Positions 1 through 7,819 of a stretch of 64,000 nt of DNA are shown here, in pieces. The translations under genes and the position numbers were made by a program. Below the pieces are notes generated by a model that did not search any database, was not told the DNA's origin, and was given only the letters and a program-made list of their open reading frames with translations. Source of the DNA: PRO6 sp035565775 (GTDB taxonomy: Bacteria; Pseudomonadota; Alphaproteobacteria; Rhizobiales; Xanthobacteraceae); NCBI GenBank assembly GCA_035565775.1, contig DATMRW010000008.1, positions 62,001 to 126,000 of the forward strand, read 5' to 3'. Numbering within the stretch: the first letter of the stretch is position 1; each line of letters opens with the position of its first letter.

Positions 1-444
1 CGTTTCGTTCTGCAGCTTTCGAACGGCGGCGGCGATCGCGGCGGAGCAGGTATCAACCGCCTGCATTACATCGTCGACGCGCACCAGCTTGCCGATCTGC
101 TCATCTAACTCGAGGCGCTTTCGCTCGGCCTCGTACCAGGTCTTGAGGCGGAGGGCCTCGTCATAGGAGTCGTTCCTAGTCTCGGTCGGCGGGCCTTCCG
201 CTTCGCGAGGCTTGCGCTGATCCTTCGACGGATCGCCAACCCTCTCGCGCAGCATGTCGTATTGCGCGACATTGATCCTGGCGACGCGACCGCGATCGTC
301 CCGCGAAACCTCCAAGCCATGCTGCTCGACGAGGCGCTTGACCTTCTGCGATATGGCCGGACGGGATACCCGATCGCGCTCCGCCAGCTCGGCGACGGTC
401 ATCATCACCGTCGGCGGGCTGTTAAGGCCTGCATCATCGGCCAT
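1..444 (-). CDS. Winged-helix protein, probable terminase small subunit (partial)
   Basis: The reading frame begins at an ATG at 444 and is open to the window edge, so only the first 148 residues are seen. Residues about 14-55 form a winged helix-turn-helix (AELAERDRVSRPAISQKVKR, then a wing RDDRGRVARI). Residues about 95-140 form a charged helix ending in GKLVRVDDVMQAV. A DNA-binding N-terminus followed by a lysine/glutamate-rich helix with a G-x-LV segment resembles the Nu1-type terminase small subunit, which binds the packaging site. It is the last leftward gene visible, downstream of a tail gene, which suits the start of a late module. A plain transcription factor is the alternative. Confidence 0.55.
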   Translation of the reverse strand, partial: MADDAGLNSPPTVMMTVAELAERDRVSRPAISQKVKRLVEQHGLEVSRDDRGRVARINVAQYDMLRERVGDPSKDQRKPREAEGPPTETRNDSYDEALRLKTWYEAERKRLELDEQIGKLVRVDDVMQAVDTCSAAIAAAVRKLQNET

Positions 445-560
445 TAAGGCTATTAACCCTGAAAAAAGAGCAGGTTTACTGGCGAAATCTCGGGCTGCTC
501 CGTCCGCGCGGTGCACCCGCCCCCGGGAAGGACCCGCGGTTCCCGCACCCCCGGAACCCG

Positions 561-1079
561 TCAGCCGGCGACGATCCGATCGAGACGCTTGAGGATCACG
601 GGCATCACGTCGACCCCGACGCCGTCCTCAAAGGCTTTGAGCGAGTCGTCCTTCACCAACTCTTTCGCCATCGACGGACCAAACAATCGCCTGATCGGAA
701 AACGTTTCGATGTGGTGCGCGCCATCGGCTTGAGAGGTTCGCCGCCCTTGAAAAACGAGCGCTTGAAAGTCCTCGCATCGTTCCACGGCTCGGCGGTAAC
801 AGACCCGGCAGAATTGACCGGAAACTTGGTGATCGGCACAGCTTTCGGATCACCTTTGATGATGTAGGTCAAACCGGACTTAGCATCCGTCACGCGCTCG
901 ACGACCGTGCCGTAGTCCTTGACGTTGGTCTGCTCTTTCAGCGCGCGCCGCACCCTTGTGCGAACCTTGGCGCCGCCCTCGTAAAGGCCCTCGCGCAGCG
1001 CCCGAGCCGCCTTCGGCCCGGAAAGCTCGACCATCGGCACGATGATTTCGGCAAGAGTGCCTTTGACGACAATGCGCAT
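561..1079 (-). CDS. Minor tail protein Z-like phage protein
   Basis: A 172-residue basic protein. The region from about residue 70 (PITKFPVN, AEPWNDARTFKRSFF) to residue 135 (RFPIRRLFGPSMAKELV) resembles the prophage minor tail protein Z / HK97 gp10-like families, which help assemble the siphovirus tail tube and its joint to the head. It is the first gene after the terminator-like hairpins that follow the NusG paralogue, so it probably opens the late transcript. The ATG at 1079 lies 22 bases beyond a perfect 9-bp hairpin. Family assignment is by motif reading only. Confidence 0.55.
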   Translation of the reverse strand: MRIVVKGTLAEIIVPMVELSGPKAARALREGLYEGGAKVRTRVRRALKEQTNVKDYGTVVERVTDAKSGLTYIIKGDPKAVPITKFPVNSAGSVTAEPWNDARTFKRSFFKGGEPLKPMARTTSKRFPIRRLFGPSMAKELVKDDSLKAFEDGVGVDVMPVILKRLDRIVAG

Positions 1080-1101
1080 TTGCCAATCTCGGCGAAGAAA
1101 C

Positions 1102-1123
1102 CCGCCGACGTTTCCGTCGGCGG
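1102..1123 (-). terminator. Perfect 9-bp hairpin in late leader
   Basis: CCGCCGACG and CGTCGGCGG flank a four-base loop (TTTC as read on plus). Read on the minus strand the stem is followed by GGTTTCTTC, a modest T-rich stretch. It sits just upstream of the 1079 start codon, so it could be a weak terminator or a structured leader. Confidence 0.4.
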
Positions 1124-1294
1124 ACAGTTTGTGTTTGCAAACGCCCAGAGCAGGGCCTCGAACGCCATCGGTGGCGAAACCGGAAAAGCGCCGCCGACAT
1201 TGCTGCCGGCGGCGAGTCTAGGGAGGAAACGCCCAAGGAGGGCAGCGGCAAACCAAAAAGGAATGTCGCACAACCTATGCCCTGAAAAAGCGAA

Positions 1295-1320
1295 AGCCCC
1301 GCGCGGTTTCCGCCGGGGCT
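1295..1320 (-). terminator. Intrinsic-terminator-like hairpin after the NusG paralogue
   Basis: On the minus strand AGCCCCGGCGG and CCGCGCGGGGCT pair through about eleven bases with one bulge around an AAA loop, followed by TTTCGCTTTTTC. It lies about 70 bases beyond the stop codon of the NusG-like gene and before the late genes, the position where a phage antiterminator would act. Confidence 0.6.
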
Positions 1321-1390
1321 ATTTCCATGCGCTGCCATCCGGGTGGTTCCGGGGTGGCTGTTAGGGTGGCTGCGCCGGTGGTTGGAAGCG

Positions 1391-2023
1391 TCAGATCTTC
1401 TCAACGTCGCCGAGGCCCAACTCAACCGAACTTGCAGCCCCGAACAGATGGATAAGAAGATGTATCCGGATCGATTCGTCAAGCTCTTCGAGCTTCGCTG
1501 CAGGCAAACGATCCACCACACCGACGAAGGAAGAAAATGGTCCGCATTTTATTCTTACCTGGTCTCCCACTTGCAAAATAGCCGCCAACGTGTCGCCAGG
1601 CACCGCCCCGTCAACTTCCTTCCCTCGCAGATTCTCCACAACACTATCGCTGATCGGCTGGATCAAGCCGTTGGTGACCACGAGTCCACGGACATGCGCG
1701 AAGTCAAACATCTCGTGCCAGCCGCCGCACGCCTGGTCAAACCGCACCATCAGATAGCCCGGAAACAGAGCGGAAAGGTGTGGCCGCTTCACCGTCGCAC
1801 CGTGCAGGCGCTGCTTGCGCGAAAGCTGTTTACGCGGCACCGGCTTGAGAACGCGCATCATGGGAAAGTAGGCCTCATACCCAGCATCGCGCAGCCGATC
1901 CCGCGCGAGCTTTTCACGTCCGCTTTCGGTCTGCGCTAGGTGCCAGGCTGGCTTGCCGCCGAGGAGCTTCCTGCGCCGCTCGGCGGCCTGCACCACATCG
2001 CCAACTTTCAGCATCATCGTCAT
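1391..2023 (-). CDS. Phage NusG/RfaH-family transcription elongation factor
   Basis: A 210-residue NusG paralogue. Residues about 24-115 form the NGN domain that binds RNA polymerase (WHLAQTESGREKLARDRL, GYEAYFPMMRV, LFPGYLMVRFD). Residues about 150-205 form a KOW domain (VGDQVRIKCGPFSSFVGVV). The chromosomal nusG normally lies by secE and ribosomal genes, so this is a specialised copy. Its ATG at 2023 overlaps the stop of the initiator-like gene (ATGA), so the two are translated together. A terminator-like hairpin and the late genes follow, the position of Q in lambdoid phages. I infer a role as late antiterminator, perhaps for this prophage only. Confidence 0.85.
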   Translation of the reverse strand: MTMMLKVGDVVQAAERRRKLLGGKPAWHLAQTESGREKLARDRLRDAGYEAYFPMMRVLKPVPRKQLSRKQRLHGATVKRPHLSALFPGYLMVRFDQACGGWHEMFDFAHVRGLVVTNGLIQPISDSVVENLRGKEVDGAVPGDTLAAILQVGDQVRIKCGPFSSFVGVVDRLPAAKLEELDESIRIHLLIHLFGAASSVELGLGDVEKI

Positions 2024-3306
2024 TGCGCCGCCACTCCCGAAATCATTGTTCCGTTGTCCGATCTCGCAGGCTCTGCTTGCTGATCAGCATTGCCGAACGT
2101 GCCATCACGCCGCGGCGGCCACAGGCACGGCGCCCGCAATCCGCGCGCTCGCCTTCGCGGCCGGAAATCCGGGTGCAAAACTGGCAGGTCATGAACCGCG
2201 GGATCATGCGGCTCGATGAACATCGATCGAAGTTCGATGGCGCGGCCCAGCCAGCTCTGGACGAGATCCCGCCACGCAGCGAAATGCGGACTTCCCTGCT
2301 CGTACAGCTCCCAATCATCCGGCTGCTGATCGGCGAAAGCTGCGAGCGCCAGCAGATCTGGCGAAGCCTCTCGGAGCCGCCAGAGCCCCTGCCCGCGCTC
2401 CCGGTCCGCGATCAGTGTCGGCGGCGGATGTCCCGCCACCATCGCCGCAACACAGAGCGCGCGATGCTCGACGCTGCCGACGGAGATCCAGCGGCGCTCC
2501 GGCTGCGATCTCACCTGCTGCGGACCAGGAAACTCGAGCCAACGCTTATCGCGCAGCCAGCGCTCGCAATTCGGCACGTTCTTCCTGCCAAGCCGACGCA
2601 AACTTTCCGCAAATTTCGGGGCGGCGTATCGTGCATGCTGGCGCTCCTCAGGCGTCATCCCGATGAACACCGCCAGCGATTTGCGCCGATCCATCGCCTC
2701 ATGGCCCGGATAGCCCTGCCACATCTCGGCGAAGTGCTCCGGCTCGGCCAGATCTTCACCCTCATCCGACAATTCGCCCTCTCGCCCCCCGGAGGGGGGT
2801 AAGGGGGGAGATTCTTGGTTAGATGAAGGTTCATTAGGGGGTGGCACGAGTGCTACCCCGCCCCTAGCACGAGTGCTACCCCGCCCTAGCTGCTGGCTAC
2901 CCTCGCCAGTAGCTAGGGGCCCCTTGCTGCCAGCTAGGGGGGCGACTTCCCTTTCGTCGCTCGGCCCATCGCCGGCATCGCTTTCTTCCGAACTGGCGCG
3001 CGTGCGAACCACATCCAGCAACAGCCGGACATCGCGCGACGTTTCCCGGCCGCGACCTTCCTGATTGCGCTTGCCGTGTTCATCCATCCAGGCGCGGAAT
3101 GTGACGATCAGCCCCGCATCTTCGAGCACCTTGATACGGCGGCGGACGCTGTCGATCGACAGATCACAATCGAGCGCGAGACGTGCGAGCGACGGGAAGC
3201 ATTGCCCATTTTCGTCGGCATAGTCGGCAAGCGCGCGCAGAACCGATTTTCCGAGGGAATCGCCAACATAGATTCGCCGCGCCCAATTCATCGCTTCGAT
3301 GCTCAT
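2020..3306 (-). CDS. Winged-helix replication-initiator-like phage protein
   Basis: A 428-residue protein. Residues 1-90 carry a helix-turn-helix of the HTH_36 type (KSVLRALADYADENGQCFPS, LALDCDLSIDSVRRRIKVLEDAGLI). Residues about 100-190 are a low-complexity linker. Residues about 190-370 form a second, unrecognised domain (FAEMWQGYPGHEAMDRRKS, RWLRDKRWLEF), a pattern often seen in phage replication proteins. The tail after residue 385 is arginine-rich. The linker is encoded over a cluster of repeats (2841-2940), as the lambda origin lies inside gene O. The gene overlaps its upstream and downstream neighbours by four bases. Initiator function is inferred from architecture, not from a known family member. 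Confidence 0.65.
   Translation of the reverse strand: MSIEAMNWARRIYVGDSLGKSVLRALADYADENGQCFPSLARLALDCDLSIDSVRRRIKVLEDAGLIVTFRAWMDEHGKRNQEGRGRETSRDVRLLLDVVRTRASSEESDAGDGPSDEREVAPLAGSKGPLATGEGSQQLGRGSTRARGGVALVPPPNEPSSNQESPPLPPSGGREGELSDEGEDLAEPEHFAEMWQGYPGHEAMDRRKSLAVFIGMTPEERQHARYAAPKFAESLRRLGRKNVPNCERWLRDKRWLEFPGPQQVRSQPERRWISVGSVEHRALCVAAMVAGHPPPTLIADRERGQGLWRLREASPDLLALAAFADQQPDDWELYEQGSPHFAAWRDLVQSWLGRAIELRSMFIEPHDPAVHDLPVLHPDFRPRRRARGLRAPCLWPPRRDGTFGNADQQAEPARSDNGTMISGVAAQ
2841..2940. repeat. Iteron-like repeat cluster inside the initiator gene
   Basis: About five partly palindromic units spaced roughly 18-23 bp apart share a CTAG/TAGC core next to C- or G-runs. Two carry GCACGAGTGCTACCCCGCCC exactly (2844-2863 and 2867-2886, 23 bp apart). 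Related units are at about 2883-2902 (CTAGCTGCTGGCTA), 2900-2919 (GCCAGTAGCTAGGGG) and 2920-2940 (TGCCAGCTAGGGG). The spacing is not a multiple of three, so identical DNA is read in different frames. A comparatively A/T-rich stretch (2811-2836) adjoins, as at an origin. Confidence 0.65.
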
Positions 3307-5186
3307 TCGGCTGCCTCCAAAAGCGGGGCCTCGCGCAGCTCAAAAGATTTCGGGCGTTTGACTGCGCGTGGCCGATAGTTGGCGCGGATCAGGGCTTCGG
3401 CTTCCGGCGGGCAGACGGAATTGCCGCACATGTACCCTTGCTGTTCCGCTGTGAATTTGATCTCGGCGCCATCCTCGAGGATGCCGCGATCGATGATGTA
3501 ATCCGGCCGGAAGCCCTGCGCATTGAAGCGCTCGCGCGGCGTCAGCATCCGCATGCCGATGTCGACGATCACGACGGTGAAACCGCTAATCTCCACGGTG
3601 ACGAACTCGCGTTCATCCCAATGTCCGTGCGCGCGCAGGAAGTCGGCGACTTGTCGGGCACGGGCATGATGCTCCGGGCCGAATGGTGGCAGTGCCGCCT
3701 CTACCTCGACGAGCCCAAAACGCGGTTTGGCAGTGACAGTGTGCAGCGGCTCATCGCACGCCTGGCTCGGCAACCCCTCGCCGTAATATTTGGCGAGAAA
3801 CGCATAAACCGTGGCGGCGTGGTTGCCGGCGGCCGACACGGTGCGCAGCGGCTCATCGGCGCCGGCGTCCCGGCGGTCAGAGCCCCGCAGGTTCAACATG
3901 TGCGCTGCGACCAGCGTTTGCTGGCTGCCGGTCGTTGTGATGGTCGACAGCGGCTCGTCCGCGCCCTTGGCCGGCGCGCCGGGGTGCGAGCCCGCCGTGT
4001 GTTGCGCGAGAAAGGCTGCGACGACCCCAAGCGGGGCCGCGCCGCCGCCATGCGTCTCGCTGGCGTGCGCGGTGATCGTGTGCAGTGGCTCGTCCGCTCG
4101 GTGCCCGGTAGAGCCGGTCTGGAACTTGGTTACGAATGGCATCACCACCGCGTTCTGATCTTTTGAAGAAGCGGTAATCGTGTGCAGTGGTGCGCTCACG
4201 GGTCGATTTGCGCCACCCTGCTGGGCATAGGTGACGAACGGTGTCACCAACGCATGCTCGCCGCGATGTGCCGCGGTGATGGTGCGGAGCGGTTCATCGA
4301 CGCTGTTGACGCGGATCGAGCCGCCGTGGGTCACTGGCACGATGAATGGCCGCTTGTTCTCGACGGCGTACCGCACGGTGCCCTTGGCGAGCCGAGCCAT
4401 GGTGGATGTCACCAGCGGCCGGTTTGCGCGCACGCCATATTTGGCTTTGATCTCGGCCGCTGTCTCGAAAATCGAGGGGCACGGCAGCGAGAAGTCGATG
4501 CTGTCCGCCGCGATCTTCCAAGGCTTCAGAACGCCCGCAGCGATCTTCCTCGCATCGTCGGCGTCGTTCGGATCGCCATGCGTCCGCTCCGGCCAATCGA
4601 TCGGCTCGCCATCGCGCCGCATGATCACGTAGAGCCGCTTGCGGATCGTCCCGGCGCCGCTCCACCACGCGCGCCGCTCGCGCCACTCGATCTGGTCGTA
4701 TCCGAGCGCCCTCCAGCTCTCGATGAACTGCTGGAAGATCGCGCCTTTCTGCACGGGGCAGCGCTTGCCGTTCTTCAGCAACGGCCCCCACTCCCGGAAT
4801 TCCTCGACGTTCTCGAGGAAGACGACGCGCGGCCGCTGCCATTTGGGCAGGGCTTTGACCCAGCCGAGACACGCCCAGGCCAAGCCGCGGATGTTCTTGT
4901 CGCGCGGCTGCCCGCCCTTCGCCTTGCTGTGATCCTTGCAGTCCGGCGACATCCACAGTATGCCGATCGGCCGGCCATCGCACATGCCGATGGCGTCGAG
5001 CGTGACGACGTCCTCGACCAAGTGGTGCGTGTCCGGGTGATTGATCCGGTGCATCGCAAGGGCGAAGCGATCATGGTTGATGGCAATGTCGGGATCGCGG
5101 CCGAGCGCGGCTCTGATGCCCTCGCTAGTACCGCCGCCGCCGGCGAAGCTGTCAATTATGAGTTCTTGCACCGCCTCGTCGCTCAT
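3303..5186 (-). CDS. DNA cytosine-5 methyltransferase with six internal repeats
   Basis: A 627-residue enzyme that would methylate cytosine at C5 using S-adenosylmethionine. Visible motifs are I (DSFAGGGGTSEGI, residues 12-24), IV with the catalytic cysteine (SPDCKDHSKA, Cys83), VI (ENV, 125-127), VIII (RKRLYVI, 182-188), IX (LTPRERFNAQGF) and X (GYMCGNSV). Between VIII and IX a DEPL-x-TIT motif recurs six times at residues 297, 332, 365, 410, 444 and 478, in the target-recognition region. The start at 5186 is chosen for its GAAGGGGGC ribosome site and because the longer frame overruns the upstream gene. No restriction partner is nearby, so it is an orphan, probably anti-restriction or regulatory. 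Confidence 0.9.
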   Translation of the reverse strand: MSDEAVQELIIDSFAGGGGTSEGIRAALGRDPDIAINHDRFALAMHRINHPDTHHLVEDVVTLDAIGMCDGRPIGILWMSPDCKDHSKAKGGQPRDKNIRGLAWACLGWVKALPKWQRPRVVFLENVEEFREWGPLLKNGKRCPVQKGAIFQQFIESWRALGYDQIEWRERRAWWSGAGTIRKRLYVIMRRDGEPIDWPERTHGDPNDADDARKIAAGVLKPWKIAADSIDFSLPCPSIFETAAEIKAKYGVRANRPLVTSTMARLAKGTVRYAVENKRPFIVPVTHGGSIRVNSVDEPLRTITAAHRGEHALVTPFVTYAQQGGANRPVSAPLHTITASSKDQNAVVMPFVTKFQTGSTGHRADEPLHTITAHASETHGGGAAPLGVVAAFLAQHTAGSHPGAPAKGADEPLSTITTTGSQQTLVAAHMLNLRGSDRRDAGADEPLRTVSAAGNHAATVYAFLAKYYGEGLPSQACDEPLHTVTAKPRFGLVEVEAALPPFGPEHHARARQVADFLRAHGHWDEREFVTVEISGFTVVIVDIGMRMLTPRERFNAQGFRPDYIIDRGILEDGAEIKFTAEQQGYMCGNSVCPPEAEALIRANYRPRAVKRPKSFELREAPLLEAAE

Positions 5187-5196
5187 GCCGCCCCCT

Positions 5197-5421
5197 TCAC
5201 GTCTGCGAAACCCCACCATCGATAACCGGAGCGCCTGGACAGGGAGGCGTAGCGACGCTCTCGATGCGCTCGCCGCTCCGCCACCACTCCACCCAATGAA
5301 ATTCCCGAGGCCCGATCGCCTCATGCCGCGTGCGCTTGATCAGGCCGCAATACCAACAGGCGCGGTCGGAATGCCGCTCATACGCGACCTTGTCCGACCA
5401 GGCATGCCGGCCGGCGGACAT
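5197..5421 (-). CDS. Small CxxC phage protein of unknown function
   Basis: A 74-residue protein with one CWYC pair near residue 22 and a nearby histidine, which could bind a metal, plus an aromatic segment (EFHWVEWWR). I do not recognise the family. Its start overlaps the stop of the cupin-like gene by one base (TGATG) and it ends 10 bases before the methyltransferase start, so it is a member of the leftward operon. Confidence 0.6.
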   Translation of the reverse strand: MSAGRHAWSDKVAYERHSDRACWYCGLIKRTRHEAIGPREFHWVEWWRSGERIESVATPPCPGAPVIDGGVSQT

Positions 5422-5903
5422 CAGTCACACCCTCGGCCGACCTCGCCGGCATCTTTCGATGAGACGAATTGCTGCCACGGCCGCCAACCGTGCGGGCAAT
5501 GAAAGCCCCATTCGCGCAGTCGCGGCCCGGTGATGAAGATGGTCCAGCACGGGCCACGATCGAGCTCGATCCGGTGCGCCGCGCGCGCGCCACGGAGCTT
5601 GACGGCGCCGGCGGAATATTCGGTCCGGACGTTGACGCCGCCGGCGTTGATGGTGTGCTCGACATAGCCGCCAACGATCAGGATCGAGGCATTCCACCAG
5701 GGATGATCATGCAGGGCCCGATCGTCGTCGCTGCGCAGGAAATGGTGCAGGTAGACATTGAAGAAGCGGTTGCGCGGGATAACCCACCATCGTTTGAGGT
5801 AGGGATCCTCGGGACCACCGATGACAAAGTCAGGTGCCCGCTTTGACGCAATCCGCTCGATCCGCTCATGCAGCCGCCGCCGCAGCCATTCAGGCAACCT
5901 CAT
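5421..5903 (-). CDS. Cupin-like phage protein
   Basis: A 160-residue protein. Residues about 55-90 (YLHHFLRSDDDRALHDHPWW, then ILIVGGYVEHT) carry a histidine/aspartate cluster on predicted beta strands, followed by a glycine-rich strand and a second HRIELD segment near residue 120, which fits a cupin barrel with a metal site. The substrate is unknown. The start at 5903 has an excellent AGGAGGTCAATC leader; the in-frame extension upstream is arginine-rich and overlaps the preceding gene. Similar proteins occur in many phages without known function. Confidence 0.65.
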   Translation of the reverse strand: MRLPEWLRRRLHERIERIASKRAPDFVIGGPEDPYLKRWWVIPRNRFFNVYLHHFLRSDDDRALHDHPWWNASILIVGGYVEHTINAGGVNVRTEYSAGAVKLRGARAAHRIELDRGPCWTIFITGPRLREWGFHCPHGWRPWQQFVSSKDAGEVGRGCD

Positions 5904-6087
5904 GATTGACCTCCTGCCCTTGATTGTTGTGCGCCGCCGCGTCGTCGCGCAGCACCTCGAGCACGATGTTTTTCGCGCACGTCGTCGGCGTGACACCGGC
6001 CTGCTCGGCGAGCTTGGTGAGCAGCGCGAAATCTTCCGGCGAAAGGTGTACGTTCACCTGTCGCTTATTCGACTTGTAGAGGCTCAT
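5890..6087 (-). CDS. Ribbon-helix-helix DNA-binding protein
   Basis: A 65-residue protein. Residues 8-50 (KRQVNVHLSPEDFALLTKLA, then AGVTPTTCAKNIVLEVL) fit the ribbon-helix-helix fold: one beta strand that pairs in a dimer, followed by two helices. Such proteins usually repress their own operon. The ATG at 6087 overlaps the stop of the methyltransferase fusion by four bases and follows GGAGCAGGTCTC. The gene end overlaps the cupin start by 14 bases. Confidence 0.7.
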   Translation of the reverse strand: MSLYKSNKRQVNVHLSPEDFALLTKLAEQAGVTPTTCAKNIVLEVLRDDAAAHNNQGQEVNHEVA

Positions 6088-7574
6088 GAGACCTGCTCCG
6101 TCGCAGCGCACGGCGAGCCGCGCCGCGGCAAGAAATCTGGAACGTCAATCGGTGAGTGAGGTGCCGTCTCTCCGGCTGTCACGTCCATTTGCTCAGACGT
6201 TGCAGCCGCTGACCGCCCAGCGGCAGGCCTACTCACCTCTCCCGACATGCAGTCGGCAGGCTCTCGCACGGCCTGCACAGTCGCACCGTTGCCAACGGAG
6301 GCTTTCGCTTGGGAATCCGCCTGGTTGCCCCAGGCCGCCCAGCCAGGCCGTGGCCGGCGGGCGAAAAGCTCGATCTTCGGCAGCGCCGGCCAGATCCGCT
6401 CGATCTGCTCGGCGAACCAATCCGGCTTGGCGCTGTGCTCGGTCTTTTTCTCGCGATAGAGCGAGCGCGGCTGCGTTCCGGGCACCGGCGCAGGAAATTT
6501 GCCGCGCTTGGCGATCAGCAATTCCTCGTGCTGGCTAAAGCCCCAATAGCCGCTTCCCGGATCGACCTTGTCCCAGCACCAGGCCGAGACATAGTGAAAG
6601 CCCCACGCCTCGATCATCGTCATGGTGTTGCGGAGCTGCGGGACCGTGGTCCAGATGAACAGCACGGCATCGGGCAGCGCGATTTCCGAGACCGGAAGCG
6701 CGCACAACTCGGCGAGCGTCATCGTCGGATAATGATTCTCGATCGAGCGATCGCCAAAGCCGGAGACGAACCGCGTCGCCGGATCCGCATAAATGATCGG
6801 AAATTGCTGCCCGGTCGGCAGCGGCTTTGAGCCCTCGGAGATCGAGGCAAGCCGCTGCGTGACTTCCGCAAACCGCGCATGGCGGCGGCGCGCATTGATC
6901 TCTTTCGCCGCAGCAAGAATCCGCTTCTCGCTATCGCCGGCGGATTCAAGGATCGCCGCCTGTTCGCCCGGCGTGGCATGGGCGATCACGGCGGCGGCAG
7001 ATACTGCGATCGCACCCCGCTCGACCGCTTGCTGCAGCTCGGCGACACCTTCGCTGAGTACGGCACGCGCACGTTCGACGCTTCGCGCCCCGACATTGAG
7101 CATCGCCGCCGTCGCCCGCGCGGAAATTCCGCCAATTGGCGGAATATGCGGCGCGACCGGATCATTGCCGACCTTCGGGCGGCCGACGCCAAGGTTGGCG
7201 ATCTTGGCCGCGACCATGGCGCGCTGGCTCTCATTGAGGTGCCGACGCTTGAGGTTCTTCGAGAGCACCCAGGCGAGTGGATCGCCGTCGAGACTGCGAT
7301 TGTAGGCGTGGAACCACAGCTGCGGCGGCTCCAGCGCGCTAGGCGTCAGCGCCTGGCCACGGCGATGCCCCCAGCCATCGCCCAGCACCTCGCCGGTCTC
7401 GATCAGCTGCTGCAGCGCGCGAAAACGGTTGCGGCCGTCGATCACCTGCTTTTCCAGCAGGATGATCGGATCGCGAATGCCGTGCTCGCGGACGTCTTCG
7501 ACCAGCGCATCAAAATCGTCGCCGGCAATCAGCGGGAAAATCTCGGCGAGCGGATGAAAGGCCAGCGTCGTCAT
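6084..7574 (-). CDS. ParB-like / MT-A70 adenine methyltransferase fusion
   Basis: A 496-residue two-domain protein. Residues about 1-110 are a ParB/sulfiredoxin-like domain (HPLAEIFPL, VIDGRNRFRA at 44-53), followed by a helical part with a helix-turn-helix (SARATAAMLNVGARSVERA). Residues about 255-435 are an MT-A70 N6-adenine methyltransferase domain (IYADPATRF, IENHYPTMT, LFIWTT, HEELLIAKRGKF). The usual DPPW catalytic motif reads DPAT at 264-267. The last 60 residues look disordered. It would mark phage DNA at adenines. The start at 7574 overlaps the upstream stop; the longer frame is arginine-rich and out of keeping. Confidence 0.85.
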   Translation of the reverse strand: MTTLAFHPLAEIFPLIAGDDFDALVEDVREHGIRDPIILLEKQVIDGRNRFRALQQLIETGEVLGDGWGHRRGQALTPSALEPPQLWFHAYNRSLDGDPLAWVLSKNLKRRHLNESQRAMVAAKIANLGVGRPKVGNDPVAPHIPPIGGISARATAAMLNVGARSVERARAVLSEGVAELQQAVERGAIAVSAAAVIAHATPGEQAAILESAGDSEKRILAAAKEINARRRHARFAEVTQRLASISEGSKPLPTGQQFPIIYADPATRFVSGFGDRSIENHYPTMTLAELCALPVSEIALPDAVLFIWTTVPQLRNTMTMIEAWGFHYVSAWCWDKVDPGSGYWGFSQHEELLIAKRGKFPAPVPGTQPRSLYREKKTEHSAKPDWFAEQIERIWPALPKIELFARRPRPGWAAWGNQADSQAKASVGNGATVQAVREPADCMSGEVSRPAAGRSAAATSEQMDVTAGETAPHSPIDVPDFLPRRGSPCAATEQVS

Positions 7575-7819
7575 CGCACCAGCCTCGTTTCTTTCGCCAG
7601 CCAGAACGGAATCGAGAACGTGACGCGCGGCAACCGCCGCCGCTGGCCGCAAGTGTCCCGCCCCATCACGTGAAGCCCGGTGATGACCATCTCGCGGATC
7701 CGCTTGCGGCCGACCCAGGCGCCGCCGCGATCATCACCCGAGAGCGAGACGCGGACCGCCTTGTCGCGCGCGTCATCGCGGTGCAGGACGGCATGAACCG
7801 TGACGCGCGGCATGGTCAT
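7571..7819 (-). CDS. Small basic phage protein of unknown function
   Basis: An 82-residue basic protein (TVHAVLHRDDARDKAVRVSL, GRKRIREMVITGLH). I do not recognise it. The ATG at 7819 overlaps the stop of the upstream gene (ATGA) and its own stop overlaps the next start, placing it firmly in the leftward operon. An upstream in-frame extension to 8173 is a shadow of the neighbouring gene and is not used. Confidence 0.55.
   Translation of the reverse strand: MTMPRVTVHAVLHRDDARDKAVRVSLSGDDRGGAWVGRKRIREMVITGLHVMGRDTCGQRRRLPRVTFSIPFWLAKETRLVR

Larger units (their letters stand above)
1080..1390. other. Non-coding interval with terminator-like hairpins
   Basis: About 310 bases between the NusG paralogue and the first late gene hold no convincing gene on either strand. 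They contain two strong hairpins (1102-1123 and 1295-1320) and, at 1340-1372, three GGGTGG-type runs on the plus strand. It is the natural place for a late-gene leader or the target of an antiterminator. Confidence 0.5.

Noticed and set aside
1080..1364. Rightward 94-codon frame in the late leader
   Set aside because: It crosses two strong hairpins, lacks a ribosome site and shows no family feature.
2867..2940. CRISPR-like array
   Set aside because: Units are about 20 bp, partly palindromic, nearly contiguous and inside a coding gene, with no spacers or cas genes.
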